Assembly (NCBI GenBank): GCA_938024995.1
Contig: CALJDU010000016.1
Location: 1-64,000, forward strand
Length of the DNA: 64,000 nt
DNA from: an uncultured bacterium
GTDB lineage: Bacteria; Myxococcota_A; Polyangia; Polyangiales; Houyiibacteriaceae
Reading direction: 5' to 3'
Part shown: positions 45,681-53,751 of the stretch, piece after piece
How the letters are laid out: each line of letters begins with the position of its first letter
Position numbering within the stretch: position 1 is the first letter of the stretch
The notes under the pieces: model-generated
Databases searched by the model: none
What the model was told of the DNA's origin: nothing
What the model saw: the letters and a program-made list of their open reading frames with translations, nothing else
Position numbers and translations under genes: made by a program

Positions 45681-46341
45681 CGTACGCTCCGAGGTGTCCG
45701 CTCTTGATCCAGACCCGCGCGCCCGTCGGTCCAGTCTTCGCGTGTAGCTTCCCGCCAGGCGGAACGCGCAACCACGAGTGCGCGCGGAGCGCGGCTCCGC
45801 CTTCCAAAAAGCCTCCGTTAAGAACGAAGAGCTCGGCCCCACCAGGTGCAGCACACTCGATCGCCGCGTTCGCGTCCCAGACCTCGAGACGGACCGACTC
45901 CCGCTCGTCGCGATAGAGCGAGGCGACCGCGACGCCCGCGCGATCGCGATGCGGCACCGGCTCCAGCCGATCCAGACGCGTGTGCACGAAGGTCCGGTCG
46001 CTCGGCGCGAACTGCCAGAGCTTTACGAAGATCACGCAGCCCGGCACGGAGCCCGGCGTGTGCTTCGAAGTCGGGGGGTTCCGAACATATGAACCGGCGG
46101 GCCAGTCGCCGTACTCATCCTGGAAGACACCGTCGAGCACGATGAACTCCTCGCCGCCCGGATGGACGTGCGGCGAGAAGCGGCTCCCGGGCGCGTAGCG
46201 AACGATCGTCGTCACGCGCTCGTGCTCGCCGCAGACCCTGTCGAGCCGTCGCCGATCCACGCCCGGCACGGGCGATGGCTCCCACGGGATCGCGTCTCCA
46301 TGAAGCAGCACCCTCGACGAAGAGTCCGCGTTGACGTCCAT
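45670..46341 (-). CDS. ChrR-like cupin protein
   Basis: 223 aa from ATG 46341, which shares a base with the GST stop (TGATG). FSPHVHPGGEEFIVLDGVFQ gives the metal site of a ChrR-type cupin (HxH then Glu), and a second half with ELFVLNGGFLEGG and HAKTGPTGARVWIKSG repeats the fold with fewer ligands, so it is a two-cupin protein. ChrR relatives bind zinc and control ECF sigma factors; others are enzymes. No zinc anti-sigma N-terminus is seen here, so an enzymatic or binding role is more likely. Confidence 0.8.
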   Translation of the reverse strand: MDVNADSSSRVLLHGDAIPWEPSPVPGVDRRRLDRVCGEHERVTTIVRYAPGSRFSPHVHPGGEEFIVLDGVFQDEYGDWPAGSYVRNPPTSKHTPGSVPGCVIFVKLWQFAPSDRTFVHTRLDRLEPVPHRDRAGVAVASLYRDERESVRLEVWDANAAIECAAPGGAELFVLNGGFLEGGAALRAHSWLRVPPGGKLHAKTGPTGARVWIKSGHLGAYVSS

Positions 46342-46967
46342 CAGCTCAGCGCTTGCACGCTCGGGCGTGCCGCGACGCGCTGACGCCACGCGATCAGATC
46401 ACTGCACTCGCTCGGGATCTCGATCTTGGCGAAGTCGGCGAACGCCAAACCACAGAAGAGCGTGATGTCCGCCATCGAGAAGTCGTCCCCGGCGACGAAG
46501 GCGTTGTCCCCAAGCACCCCGTTAAAGTAGCGCATGCCCGTGATCGCGTTCCCCTTCTGGCGCTCGCCCCACTCCGGGTTCTGATTCGTCTCGAGCTTCG
46601 GTCCCAGCCCTGGCGTCGCGTGGTGGAAGTACGTCCCGACCGCGTCCATCACGTACTGCTCCGCGCGTCGCTGCATCATGTGGATGACGGCGCGCTCTTT
46701 GGGCGTCTGACCCGTGAGCTTGGGACCGCTCTGGTAAGCGTGATCAAGATACTCTGTGATCGCGGTGCACTCTGAGATGCAGGTACCGCAGTCGAGCTCA
46801 AGCACCGGAACGCTCGCGCTGGGGTTCTTGGCCGCGAACTCCGGGCTTCGGTGCTCGCCGTTGGGGACGTCGATCGAGACGAATTCAACGTCGGTCACGC
46901 CCTTCTCTTGAAGCGCGAGGCGGACGCGGAACGGGTTCGGGAACGCGGCGAAATCATAGATCTTCAT
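46341..46967 (-). CDS. Glutathione S-transferase family protein
   Basis: 208 aa, ATG, AGGAG four bases upstream. A thioredoxin-like N-domain (MKIYDFAAFPNPFRVRLALQ, then NPSASVPVLELD with the cis-Pro and SECTAITEYLD) is followed by a helical C-domain (NAFVAGDDFSMADITLFCGL). It conjugates or reduces electrophiles with glutathione. The next gene on the strand is the two-cupin protein. It diverges from a TetR gene, with a candidate operator between them at 46989. Confidence 0.9.
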   Translation of the reverse strand: MKIYDFAAFPNPFRVRLALQEKGVTDVEFVSIDVPNGEHRSPEFAAKNPSASVPVLELDCGTCISECTAITEYLDHAYQSGPKLTGQTPKERAVIHMMQRRAEQYVMDAVGTYFHHATPGLGPKLETNQNPEWGERQKGNAITGMRYFNGVLGDNAFVAGDDFSMADITLFCGLAFADFAKIEIPSECSDLIAWRQRVAARPSVQALS

Positions 46968-46988
46968 GGGTCTCCTTCGAGTTGAATA

Positions 46989-47006
46989 ATCTACCTACCT
47001 GTAGAT
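46989..47006. promoter_or_regulatory. Candidate TetR operator
   Basis: ATCTAC (46989-46994) and GTAGAT (47001-47006) form a perfect inverted repeat with a six-base spacer (CTACCT), 18 bp in all. It lies between the divergent GST (start 46967) and TetR (start 47070) genes, where a TetR repressor usually binds its own and its neighbour's promoter. Confidence 0.65.
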
Positions 47007-47069
47007 AGACACAGACGCAAGCCAACCCGAGGATGGACCGCGCCCCTGTACTGCCGTAGGAGTACGAGA

Positions 47070-47624
47070 GTGAGCGAGAAGCGACAGAAGCTAGAGGCCG
47101 CGGCCCGGAAGCGGGTCCAACGCGCGGGGCTGCACGGGCTCAGCTTTCGCACGCTCGCCGACGAGATCGGCATCAAGTCGTCGAGCGTTCACTATTACTT
47201 CCCGGAGAAGTCGGACCTCGCGCGCGTGTTGATCGAGCGCTACCACGAGGAGTTCTTCACCGCGCTCCACGACATCGCGAGCAAACGATGGAAGCTGAAG
47301 CGAAAGCTCTCGGCGTTCATCGCGATCTTCGAGGCAGTCGAGGCGCGCAACGAGCTCTGCCTGTGCGGGATGCTCGCGCTGGAGGCCGAGCAGCTCGACG
47401 CGGACAACATCGCGTTGCTCGGGAAGTTCTTCACGGAGACCGAGGCCTGGCTCGTCTCTCTCTTCAAGGAACACAAAGCAGAGCTCAAGACGACGATCGC
47501 GCCGAGCGTGCTCGCGATGAGCCTCCTGTCCGGGCTTGAAGGCGCGCTCCTGGTCGATCGAACGCTCTCCAGCCGCGCGCGCGTGAAGGCACAGAAGAGC
47601 TGGATCCACTCGCTCCTCGCCTGA
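47070..47624 (+). CDS. TetR/AcrR-family transcriptional regulator
   Basis: 184 aa from GTG 47070, with GGAG seven bases upstream. The helix-turn-helix reads LSFRTLADEIGIKSSSVHYY, then FPEKSDLARVLIERY, the classic TetR signature. The C-terminal ligand domain holds LCLCGMLALEAEQLDAD. It should repress the divergent GST-cupin operon and itself through the inverted repeat at 46989, with release by an electrophile or similar ligand (inference). Confidence 0.92.
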   Translation: MSEKRQKLEAAARKRVQRAGLHGLSFRTLADEIGIKSSSVHYYFPEKSDLARVLIERYHEEFFTALHDIASKRWKLKRKLSAFIAIFEAVEARNELCLCGMLALEAEQLDADNIALLGKFFTETEAWLVSLFKEHKAELKTTIAPSVLAMSLLSGLEGALLVDRTLSSRARVKAQKSWIHSLLA

Positions 47625-47664
47625 ACTTCCCGGCGACCCGTTCAGCGCGTATCGTCTGGGCAGC

Positions 47665-48333
47665 ATGGGGACGACGATGGAAAAGATGACGTTGAGCGAC
47701 GGGTTCAACCGGCGCAAGAAGCTCGCCGCGGATCTCGCGACGTGGACGAACCGGCTCAAGCAGTCCGGCGCGGACAACCGCTGGTACCGAACGCAGAAGG
47801 TGACGGGCAAGGGGGCCTTCGCGGCCGACCCGGGAACCGACCGCTCCACCGAGCGTCACTACACGATTGAAGAGTGCCGGAAGCGGATCGCGAAGATCGT
47901 GAAGGAGGACCGCTCCTTGGCGCGTCGCATTTCCCTCACGAACCAGATCGCGACCTCGACGATCGTGGACCTCGACGGGAAGAAGCGGGAGCTCACGATT
48001 CCGGAGCTCCTGGTCTTGCGGAACGACATCATCCCGAAGCTCGAGGCCGTCGCGCGCGCGATCCCAACGCGTAAGGAAGGCGTGCCGACGTTGAAGGAGA
48101 CCAAGACCTACGCGCTTCATCGCATCGTCAACAAGGTCGAGCGCAAGAAGACCTCGTTCCGCGACGAGGTCAAGGTCGAGGAGATGGAGCTGCTCGGCTA
48201 CGACGTGGTCGAGACCAAGGACTACGGGCTCCCGCAGCGCGACGTGTGGAACGAGGTCGACAAGATCCAAGAATTCGCGCAGCGGGTGAAGCAAGCGATC
48301 GCGCGGGCGAACAAGGTCGAACTGATCGACTAG
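47665..48333 (+). CDS. Protein of unknown function
   Basis: 222 aa from ATG 47665 (or Met5). Highly charged, mostly helical, with paired basic and acidic stretches such as GFNRRKKLAADLATWTNRL, YTIEECRKRIAKIVKEDRS, LVLRNDIIPKLEAVARAI and VWNEVDKIQEFAQRVKQAI. The middle segment LTNQIATSTIVDLDGKK, then RELTIPELLVLRNDI, recalls the DIP1984 family (a TN...LT...ALARRD pattern), which is only a suggestion. No signal peptide or membrane segment. It follows the TetR gene by 40 bp. Confidence 0.7.
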   Translation: MGTTMEKMTLSDGFNRRKKLAADLATWTNRLKQSGADNRWYRTQKVTGKGAFAADPGTDRSTERHYTIEECRKRIAKIVKEDRSLARRISLTNQIATSTIVDLDGKKRELTIPELLVLRNDIIPKLEAVARAIPTRKEGVPTLKETKTYALHRIVNKVERKKTSFRDEVKVEEMELLGYDVVETKDYGLPQRDVWNEVDKIQEFAQRVKQAIARANKVELID

Positions 48334-48690
48334 CAGCAGGCTGCTCGATGTTCTTCACCGGAGTTCGCAAGGCGAGCTCGACCGACGTCGGATGCCGCCT
48401 TTCGTCGGCCCGCGGTTTGATAACTCTCATCTGATCTTTCGTCGCCCGGAGCGGGGGGCGTGGCTGCTCAAGTTTTGGTTCGTAATACGCAACCTTCATC
48501 TCGGCAGTCCGCAATCGGTCTCCCTTGGGAAGAGTGATCCCAACGTTGCAATAGGTACGTCGCGGAGACCCGTGACGCAGCACTTCGCAACGCGCAGGAA
48601 GCAACACGCACACCTGCACTGACTCGCTGGGGTTCACCAGCAATACAGGGCTACCAAGCGCCCTAGACGGCCGCGCTTTCCGCTCGGGAC
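48334..48690. other. Intergenic stretch without a convincing gene
   Basis: About 360 bp of lower GC than the rest. Short open frames exist on both strands but none has a ribosome site, a family signature or the high third-position GC of its neighbours. On the minus strand a segment reading TYCNVGITLPKGDRLRTAEM looks a little protein-like, but its frame runs into the 47665 gene. It may be a gene remnant or untranslated leader. Confidence 0.4.
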
Positions 48691-48741
48691 GACGACGATC
48701 AGTAACCTCACGTGAGACGACGATCAGTAACCTCACGTGAG
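48691..48741. promoter_or_regulatory. Tandem 25-bp repeat, each with a 10-bp palindrome
   Basis: The unit gacgacgatcagtaacctc plus acgtga occurs twice back to back (48691-48715 and 48716-48740), perfectly. Each copy contains CTCACGTGAG (48707-48716 and 48732-48741). The pair lies 36 bp before the start of the DUF4336 gene and looks like a double operator. Confidence 0.6.
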
Positions 48742-48776
48742 TTGACTTGATCGCGGCGCGTCCCTACGACCGCGGC

Positions 48777-49436
48777 ATGGCCAATGGACGACAGATCGCG
48801 CCGGGAGTGAACGTCTTCGACGCACCGCTTCGGTTCGTCGGCGTCGAGCTCGGGACGAAGATGACCGTGCTTCAGCTGGGCGCCGGGCTGCTCGTCCACT
48901 CGCCCATCGCGGCGGACCCCTCGAGCATTTCGCATCTGGGTGAGCCGCGCTGGGTGCTCGCGCCGAACCGTTTTCATCATCTCTACGTCGGGCCGTGGGC
49001 GGACGCCGGGCTCGAAGCGTGGGCAGGAGAGGGTCTCGCGAAGAAGCGCCCTGACCTGAAGCTCCAAGGCGTCGTCGATTCAGCCACACATCCGTTCGGC
49101 GACGAGGTCGCGCTCCTCCAGATGCGCTCCATCCCGGTCCTGAGCGAGGTCGTCGTGCTTCACCGGCCGAGCAAGACGCTCGTCACCAGTGACTTCGTCT
49201 TCAACATTCAGAAGAGCGCGCCGTGGTTCACCCGGTTCGCGATGGGGAGCGCCCTCGCCTATCCGGGCTGCCGTGTTTCCGCGCTCGAGCGCTTCGGGAT
49301 GAAACGGAAGATCGCCCGCGAGGAGGTCGAGACGATCCTCGACTGGGACTTCGACCGGGTGGTCATGGCGCACGGCGCGGTGATCGAAAGCGGCGGCAAG
49401 GACGCGGTCGCCGCCGCCTACAGCTGGCTCCTCTAG
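48777..49436 (+). CDS. DUF4336-type metallo-beta-lactamase-like protein
   Basis: 219 aa from ATG 48777; a TTG at 48747 is in frame but less likely. GVNVFDAPLRFVGVELGTKM then TVLQLGAGLLVHSPI opens the fold, PNRFHHLYVGPW holds the HHLY segment, VVVLHRPSKTLVTSDFVFNI and DWDFDRVVMAHGAVIESGG complete it. This is the DUF4336 branch of the MBL fold, which keeps only part of the metal-binding set (HxxxH... then the late His). Role unknown. The upstream palindromes suggest regulated expression. Confidence 0.78.
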   Translation: MANGRQIAPGVNVFDAPLRFVGVELGTKMTVLQLGAGLLVHSPIAADPSSISHLGEPRWVLAPNRFHHLYVGPWADAGLEAWAGEGLAKKRPDLKLQGVVDSATHPFGDEVALLQMRSIPVLSEVVVLHRPSKTLVTSDFVFNIQKSAPWFTRFAMGSALAYPGCRVSALERFGMKRKIAREEVETILDWDFDRVVMAHGAVIESGGKDAVAAAYSWLL

Positions 49437-49448
49437 GAGCGCATCTGC

Positions 49449-50420
49449 TCAGGAACCGCGCCCGTGCGGCGACATGAAATCAATCGCCGGACCCAACGGA
49501 ACGACGCGCGACGGGTTCACGGTCTCGTGGCTCCCGTAGTAGTGGTGCTTGATGTGGAACATATCGACGGTCTCCGCGATTCCGGGGACCTGATACAGCT
49601 CACGCGTGTAGGCCCAGAGGTTCGGGTAGTCGACGAGGCGCTTTTGGTTGGTCTTGAAGTGACCGAAGTACACCGCGTCAAAACGCACGAGCGTCGTGAA
49701 GAGGCGCCAGTCCGCTTCGGTGATCTGATCTCCAACCAAGTACCGACGCGTCGAGAGCCGATCTTCGAGCCAGTCCATCGTTTCAAAGAGCGCGACGAAC
49801 GCATCCTCATACGCTTCTTGGGTCGTGGCGAAGCCGCACTTGTAGACGCCGTTGTTGAGCGTCCGGTAGACGCGATCGTTGACCGCGTCGATCTCCTCAC
49901 GAAGCGCGATGGGGTAAAGGTCCCCCGGGGCAGCACCGACGTCATCGAACGCGCTCCCGAACATCCGGATGATCTCGCTCGACTCGTTGCTCACGATCGT
50001 TGACGTCTCTTTGTCCCAGAGGATCGGTACCGTCACCCGGCCCGTGTAGGTCGCGTCCGCGCGTTGGTAGACCTCGTAGAGGTAGCGCGCTCCGCCCGGA
50101 TCGCCGACGACGCCTTCCCCTTCGTCAAAGGTCCACCCCGCGCTGCCCATAAAGTGATGAACGACCGAGACGGAGACCGCGTCCTCGAGCTGTTTGAGCT
50201 TACGAACGATCAAGGTGCGGTGCGCCCAGGGGCACGCAAACGACACGAAGAGATGATAGCGACCAGGCTCTGCTCGGAACCCGGCCGCCCCGGTCGGGCC
50301 CGCCGCGCCGTCCTTCGTGACCCAGCTCCGGAACGAGGAGTCTTTGCGCTTGAAGCGCCCCTTCGTCTTGGTCGTGTCGTACCAGACGTCGTGCCACTGA
50401 CCATCCACTAGCTTGCCCAT
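49449..50420 (-). CDS. Glutathionyl-hydroquinone reductase (YqjG/ECM4-type GST)
   Basis: 323 aa, ATG. FVSFACPWAHRTLIVRKLKQ carries the catalytic CPWAHR Cys of the GST-xi/omega-like group; VPILWDKETSTIVSNESSEI has the cis-Pro and ESSEI; LYPIALREEIDAVNDRVYRT, then NNGVYKCGFA, is typical. The enzyme reduces glutathionyl-hydroquinones. Length is normal (about 320). It lies 46 bp downstream of the exported pirin gene on the same strand. Confidence 0.92.
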   Translation of the reverse strand: MGKLVDGQWHDVWYDTTKTKGRFKRKDSSFRSWVTKDGAAGPTGAAGFRAEPGRYHLFVSFACPWAHRTLIVRKLKQLEDAVSVSVVHHFMGSAGWTFDEGEGVVGDPGGARYLYEVYQRADATYTGRVTVPILWDKETSTIVSNESSEIIRMFGSAFDDVGAAPGDLYPIALREEIDAVNDRVYRTLNNGVYKCGFATTQEAYEDAFVALFETMDWLEDRLSTRRYLVGDQITEADWRLFTTLVRFDAVYFGHFKTNQKRLVDYPNLWAYTRELYQVPGIAETVDMFHIKHHYYGSHETVNPSRVVPLGPAIDFMSPHGRGS

Positions 50421-50466
50421 CGCTCGCTCCTCTTCTCGCGCATCTCTCGTCGGGCCGAAGCCCTGC

Positions 50467-51486
50467 TCAGGTCGTCGGCGCGAGGCGCCCCATCAACCCG
50501 CGGCGGTAGTCTTGCATCGCCTGCTGAATCTCTTCCGCGGTGTTCATCACGAACGGACCGCGCGCCACAACGGGCTCGCCGAGCGGTTCTCCCGAGAGCA
50601 CCAGCAAACGCGTCGCGGAGTTCGCCGCGAGCTGCACGCGGCCCGGCGCGTCTCGGTCGAGCACCAGCAAGTCGCCCGTACTGACGCGCTGCTCGCCCTG
50701 CGCGACGCCCTCGCCTTCGAGCACGAACACCAACACGGTGTGGCCAAGAGCGAGCTCAAACGACGACTCCGTCGAGGCGGGCAGCGTCACGTCAAACATC
50801 GTGATCGGCGTGTGCGAGCTCGCCGGCCCGTTCTGTCCCTGGAGCGCTCCGGCGATCAGGCGCCCGGAGGCTCCTCCGAACGAGAGCGAGGGAAACGAGG
50901 CGCCGGTCAACGCTTGATAGCGCGGCGCGGTCATCTTGAGTCGCGCCGGGAGGTTCACCCAAAGCTGAACCATCTCGAACGCGCCGCCGACCTGAGAGAA
51001 GCGGCGGGAGTGCTTCTCCTCGTGCACGACGCCGGAGCCCGCGGTCATCCACTGAACGTCGCCCGGCCCGATCGTGCCGCCGCCGCCATGCGAATCGCGA
51101 TGATCGATCTCGCCTTGGTAGGCGAAGGTCACCGTCTCGAAACCGCGATGCGGATGTTCGCCGACTCCCCGACGCGTCGCGGTCGGGCCGAACTCCCGTT
51201 CCGGCGCGTGGTCCATCAGAATGAACGGACTGAGAAGCTGAGGATCGAGGAGGCGGGGCGAGAAGATGGTGCTGACCGCGAAGCCGTCGCCGACCCAGTG
51301 ACGCTCCCGCGCCGACATGAGCTGTGCGATGGGTTTGAGCGAAGGAGCATCCGCGCTCGCGCGTTCCTCTTCTCGCGGAGGCCGCTGCGTCGGCGCGCGA
51401 CACCCGGCCGTCACGAGGGAGGTCGCGGCGACCCCCGCGACAAACTCACGGCGGGTCGTCTTGTCGTCTATCCGGTCCACGCCCAC
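50467..51486 (-). CDS. Exported pirin-family protein
   Basis: 339 aa from GTG 51486. The N-terminus has a twin-Arg motif and a hydrophobic stretch ending in Cys (TTRREFVAGVAATSLVTAGC), so it is a Tat-exported and probably lipidated protein, unusual for pirin. The pirin cupin fold is complete: HPHRGFETVTFAYQGEIDHR, DVQWMTAGSGVVHEEKH, MVQLWVNLPARLKM and the C-terminal pirin domain with HTVLVFVLEGEG. The metal ligands (HPHRG, then H and E of VVHEE) appear intact. Pirins can act as quercetinases. Confidence 0.9.
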   Translation of the reverse strand: MGVDRIDDKTTRREFVAGVAATSLVTAGCRAPTQRPPREEERASADAPSLKPIAQLMSARERHWVGDGFAVSTIFSPRLLDPQLLSPFILMDHAPEREFGPTATRRGVGEHPHRGFETVTFAYQGEIDHRDSHGGGGTIGPGDVQWMTAGSGVVHEEKHSRRFSQVGGAFEMVQLWVNLPARLKMTAPRYQALTGASFPSLSFGGASGRLIAGALQGQNGPASSHTPITMFDVTLPASTESSFELALGHTVLVFVLEGEGVAQGEQRVSTGDLLVLDRDAPGRVQLAANSATRLLVLSGEPLGEPVVARGPFVMNTAEEIQQAMQDYRRGLMGRLAPTT

Positions 51487-51567
51487 ACCCTAAGGCAGGC
51501 GGCCAGGACCACAAGCGATGTCCGGGAGCGCGCGATGCTTGTGCGTTGTTGGCGATCGGGCACGCCG

Positions 51568-52149
51568 CTAGCCGATCCGGGTGGCGACCTCGCGGCGAAG
51601 TCGAGGCAGCACGTCGTTCGCGAACCAGGGGTTGTTCTTCATCCAGATCTTGGAGCGCCAGCTCGGGTGCGGGAGCGGGAGCTTCTCGGGGAGGTAACTC
51701 TCGAACGCCCGGACCGTCTCCGTGAGCGACTTCTTGCGGCGCTTTTGGAGGTAGTGCTTCTGCGCGTACTGTCCAACCAAGAGGATCAACGCATCGTCGC
51801 GGAGATGCGACAGGAGCTCTTCGTGCCAGAGCGGCGCGCACTCTGGTCGTGGTGGCGCGTCCCCGCTCCCTTTCTTTCCCGGGTAACAAAAGCCCATCGG
51901 GATCAGCGCGATCGCGTCCGGGTCGTAGAACACGTCGTCCTCGATCCCGAGCCACTCGCGGAGGTGGTCGCCCGATGCGTCCTGCCACGGGACCCCGGTC
52001 TCGTGCACCTTCGTACCCGGCGCTTGTCCGATGATCACGACACCCGCCTCCGCGCCCACCTGCACGACGGGCCGAGGACCGAGCGGCAGATCCTCACACT
52101 CGGCGCAGCGCCGAATCGCTCGGAGCAGTGTGGAGAGTTTGCGCGCCAT
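51568..52149 (-). CDS. Uracil-DNA glycosylase-family protein
   Basis: 193 aa from ATG 52149 (MARKL), since the longer start overlaps the upstream gene. GQAPGTKVHETGVPWQDASG, PMGFCYPGKKGSGDAPPRPE, LVGQYAQKHYL and LPHPSWRS match the UDG superfamily motifs used for uracil recognition and excision. The final SWRS-type motif replaces the usual SGRN. There are Cys in the N-terminus (RRCAECEDLPLG) as in Fe-S UDG families, but not the full four-Cys set. Cytoplasmic DNA repair is likely. Confidence 0.82.
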   Translation of the reverse strand: MARKLSTLLRAIRRCAECEDLPLGPRPVVQVGAEAGVVIIGQAPGTKVHETGVPWQDASGDHLREWLGIEDDVFYDPDAIALIPMGFCYPGKKGSGDAPPRPECAPLWHEELLSHLRDDALILLVGQYAQKHYLQKRRKKSLTETVRAFESYLPEKLPLPHPSWRSKIWMKNNPWFANDVLPRLRREVATRIG

Positions 52150-52166
52150 CGGCTCACGATACGCGA

Positions 52167-53168
52167 TCACGCGCAAGCGCGGCGGAACGCTTCCTCGCTC
52201 AACGGCTCTCGCGGGCGACCCAGCGAAGCCAAGAGAGACGCGAGCGGTTCCTGCGCGGCGAGGACGAGCGCGTCATCGAGCGTTCGCCCCTCCGCCACGG
52301 CGTCCACGAAGCTCCGAAGCGCGGCCGGTACGGAGGTCGACTCGAAGAGCAAGGTGGCGTGCAACCCATGCGCGTCGTCGAACCGCTGGATGGCGCCGAC
52401 CAACCTCGGCGCGTCGTCCGCAAGGTAAAGCTCTGTCGCCACCGAGCGAGTCTGTTGACCGCGGAAGCGCGCTGCTCCGGCGGAAGCAGCGGCCAATGCC
52501 TCGAGCGTCAGGCACGCGCTGGCCGCGGCCTCGAACCACGGCGCGTTCCATTCCGGAAAGACGCCGTCGTCTTCTGCGTCCGTCGCGAGCGCGCTCCAGA
52601 TCGAGCGGATCTGGGAACGAGACCCCGCGCAGACCTGTCGCTCTCCGATCAGCCAGCGTCCTTCGTCGAGCCATTGATCGAGCGTCTCCTCATTCGGCGG
52701 AGCATCGTCCGCATCGATCGTCTCCTCGATCAAAAGCGCGCTGAGCAGCTCGCTGAACCCGAGCGCGACTTTGTAGAGCGCGGCCGCGCGGGGCGACACG
52801 GGCTCTGCGCGGATCGCCAAGAGCGGCGCCAAGCGACGCGCGGCGTCTGCCCGCCGGTACATCCGCCCTACGGTGTTGGGAGCATCGGCTTGGTAGCTCG
52901 AGAGCGCGCGACCCAGGCTTGCCCAGCAACCACTGAGCTGACGCAGCGCGAGCACATTGCACGGCTTGGCGGTTTCGTCGCGAGCGTCGCGAAATAGGCG
53001 GACCTCTTCCAAGACCTCACACGTCACGCCGTACCGCGGTGACGCTTGCTCTCCAAGCGGGCGGCCGGTCGTATCGAGGCACGAACGATGCCGCGGGCCG
53101 AGGAGCCAACCAACCACCTCGTCCGCGCCCGCGTCGAGCGTCGGCGCGCCGCTCGCGACCGTGCTCAA
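52167..53168 (-). CDS. Protein of unknown function
   Basis: 333 aa when started at TTG 53168, which overlaps the previous stop as TTGA, the same type of coupling used at 31530 and 32839. The upstream part of the frame lies inside the previous gene and looks non-coding. The protein is mostly helical, Ala/Leu-rich, with scattered Cys (SCLDTTG, VTCEVLEE, KPCNVLALRQL). No signal peptide or family is recognised. It precedes the UDG gene by 17 bp. Confidence 0.65.
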   Translation of the reverse strand: MSTVASGAPTLDAGADEVVGWLLGPRHRSCLDTTGRPLGEQASPRYGVTCEVLEEVRLFRDARDETAKPCNVLALRQLSGCWASLGRALSSYQADAPNTVGRMYRRADAARRLAPLLAIRAEPVSPRAAALYKVALGFSELLSALLIEETIDADDAPPNEETLDQWLDEGRWLIGERQVCAGSRSQIRSIWSALATDAEDDGVFPEWNAPWFEAAASACLTLEALAAASAGAARFRGQQTRSVATELYLADDAPRLVGAIQRFDDAHGLHATLLFESTSVPAALRSFVDAVAEGRTLDDALVLAAQEPLASLLASLGRPREPLSEEAFRRACA

Positions 53169-53701
53169 AGGAAGGTCAGCGCGACGGGTCCAGAAACCCG
53201 CGCCAAGGCAGCGAGTCCCGCGCGATCTCGAGGCGGAACCGCGTCGGGATTGCGCGCGGTCGCCGTCAACCGCGAGGCGCCACGGCCCGGGGTCAGCCGA
53301 CCGAGGAACAGGCCGTACTCCCATTCGTGAGCTGCTGGCAGCGTGATGCGCTGAAGCGGACCCCGACGCGTGAGTAGTCCGACGCGGACCGGGAAGAGCG
53401 TGCCGCGAACGCCGCCGGTCGCGCGCAGCTTGATTGCGTAGGTCGGGAGCACCAGGCCGTCTGGGCTCGAGTGCTGGAGGAAGAGCTTCACCGCGACATT
53501 GGGGTTCACTGCGTCCGTGCTGCTCCCCAGCATGGCGCGCGGCATTTCGTCCGACGGGAGCGTCGTCTGCTCGAACCGAGCGGTCAACGCAACGCGAGCG
53601 ACCCGGTCGCCCTGCGCGGTCACGGGAACGGTGGCGCCGAGGATCCCGAGACTGAGCACCTGGCTGAATCCGCGACGAGAAAATGAGTCGTTCATCATCA
53701 A
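53165..53701 (-). CDS. Tat-exported protein of unknown function
   Basis: 178 aa. The start is one of three consecutive ATGs (53701, 53698, 53695). SRRGFSQVLSLGILGATVPV is a Tat signal; the mature part is beta-rich (VARVALTARFEQTTLP, VAVKLFLQHSSPDGLVLPTY, EWEYGLFLGRLTPG). It resembles small cofactor-bound or structural exports of myxobacteria, but no family is recognised. It lies 50 bp downstream of the metal-efflux pump gene and may be part of the same transcript. Confidence 0.7.
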   Translation of the reverse strand: MMMNDSFSRRGFSQVLSLGILGATVPVTAQGDRVARVALTARFEQTTLPSDEMPRAMLGSSTDAVNPNVAVKLFLQHSSPDGLVLPTYAIKLRATGGVRGTLFPVRVGLLTRRGPLQRITLPAAHEWEYGLFLGRLTPGRGASRLTATARNPDAVPPRDRAGLAALARVSGPVALTFL

Positions 53702-53751
53702 GAGCCTAGCGGTGGCTCAGAAGCGAAAGGTAAAACGAACGTAAAAGCGGC

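Noticed and set aside
48170..48736. Minus-strand gene after the 47665 gene
   Set aside because: Its frame ends inside the plus-strand gene and its codon use does not match the neighbours; recorded only as a possible remnant.
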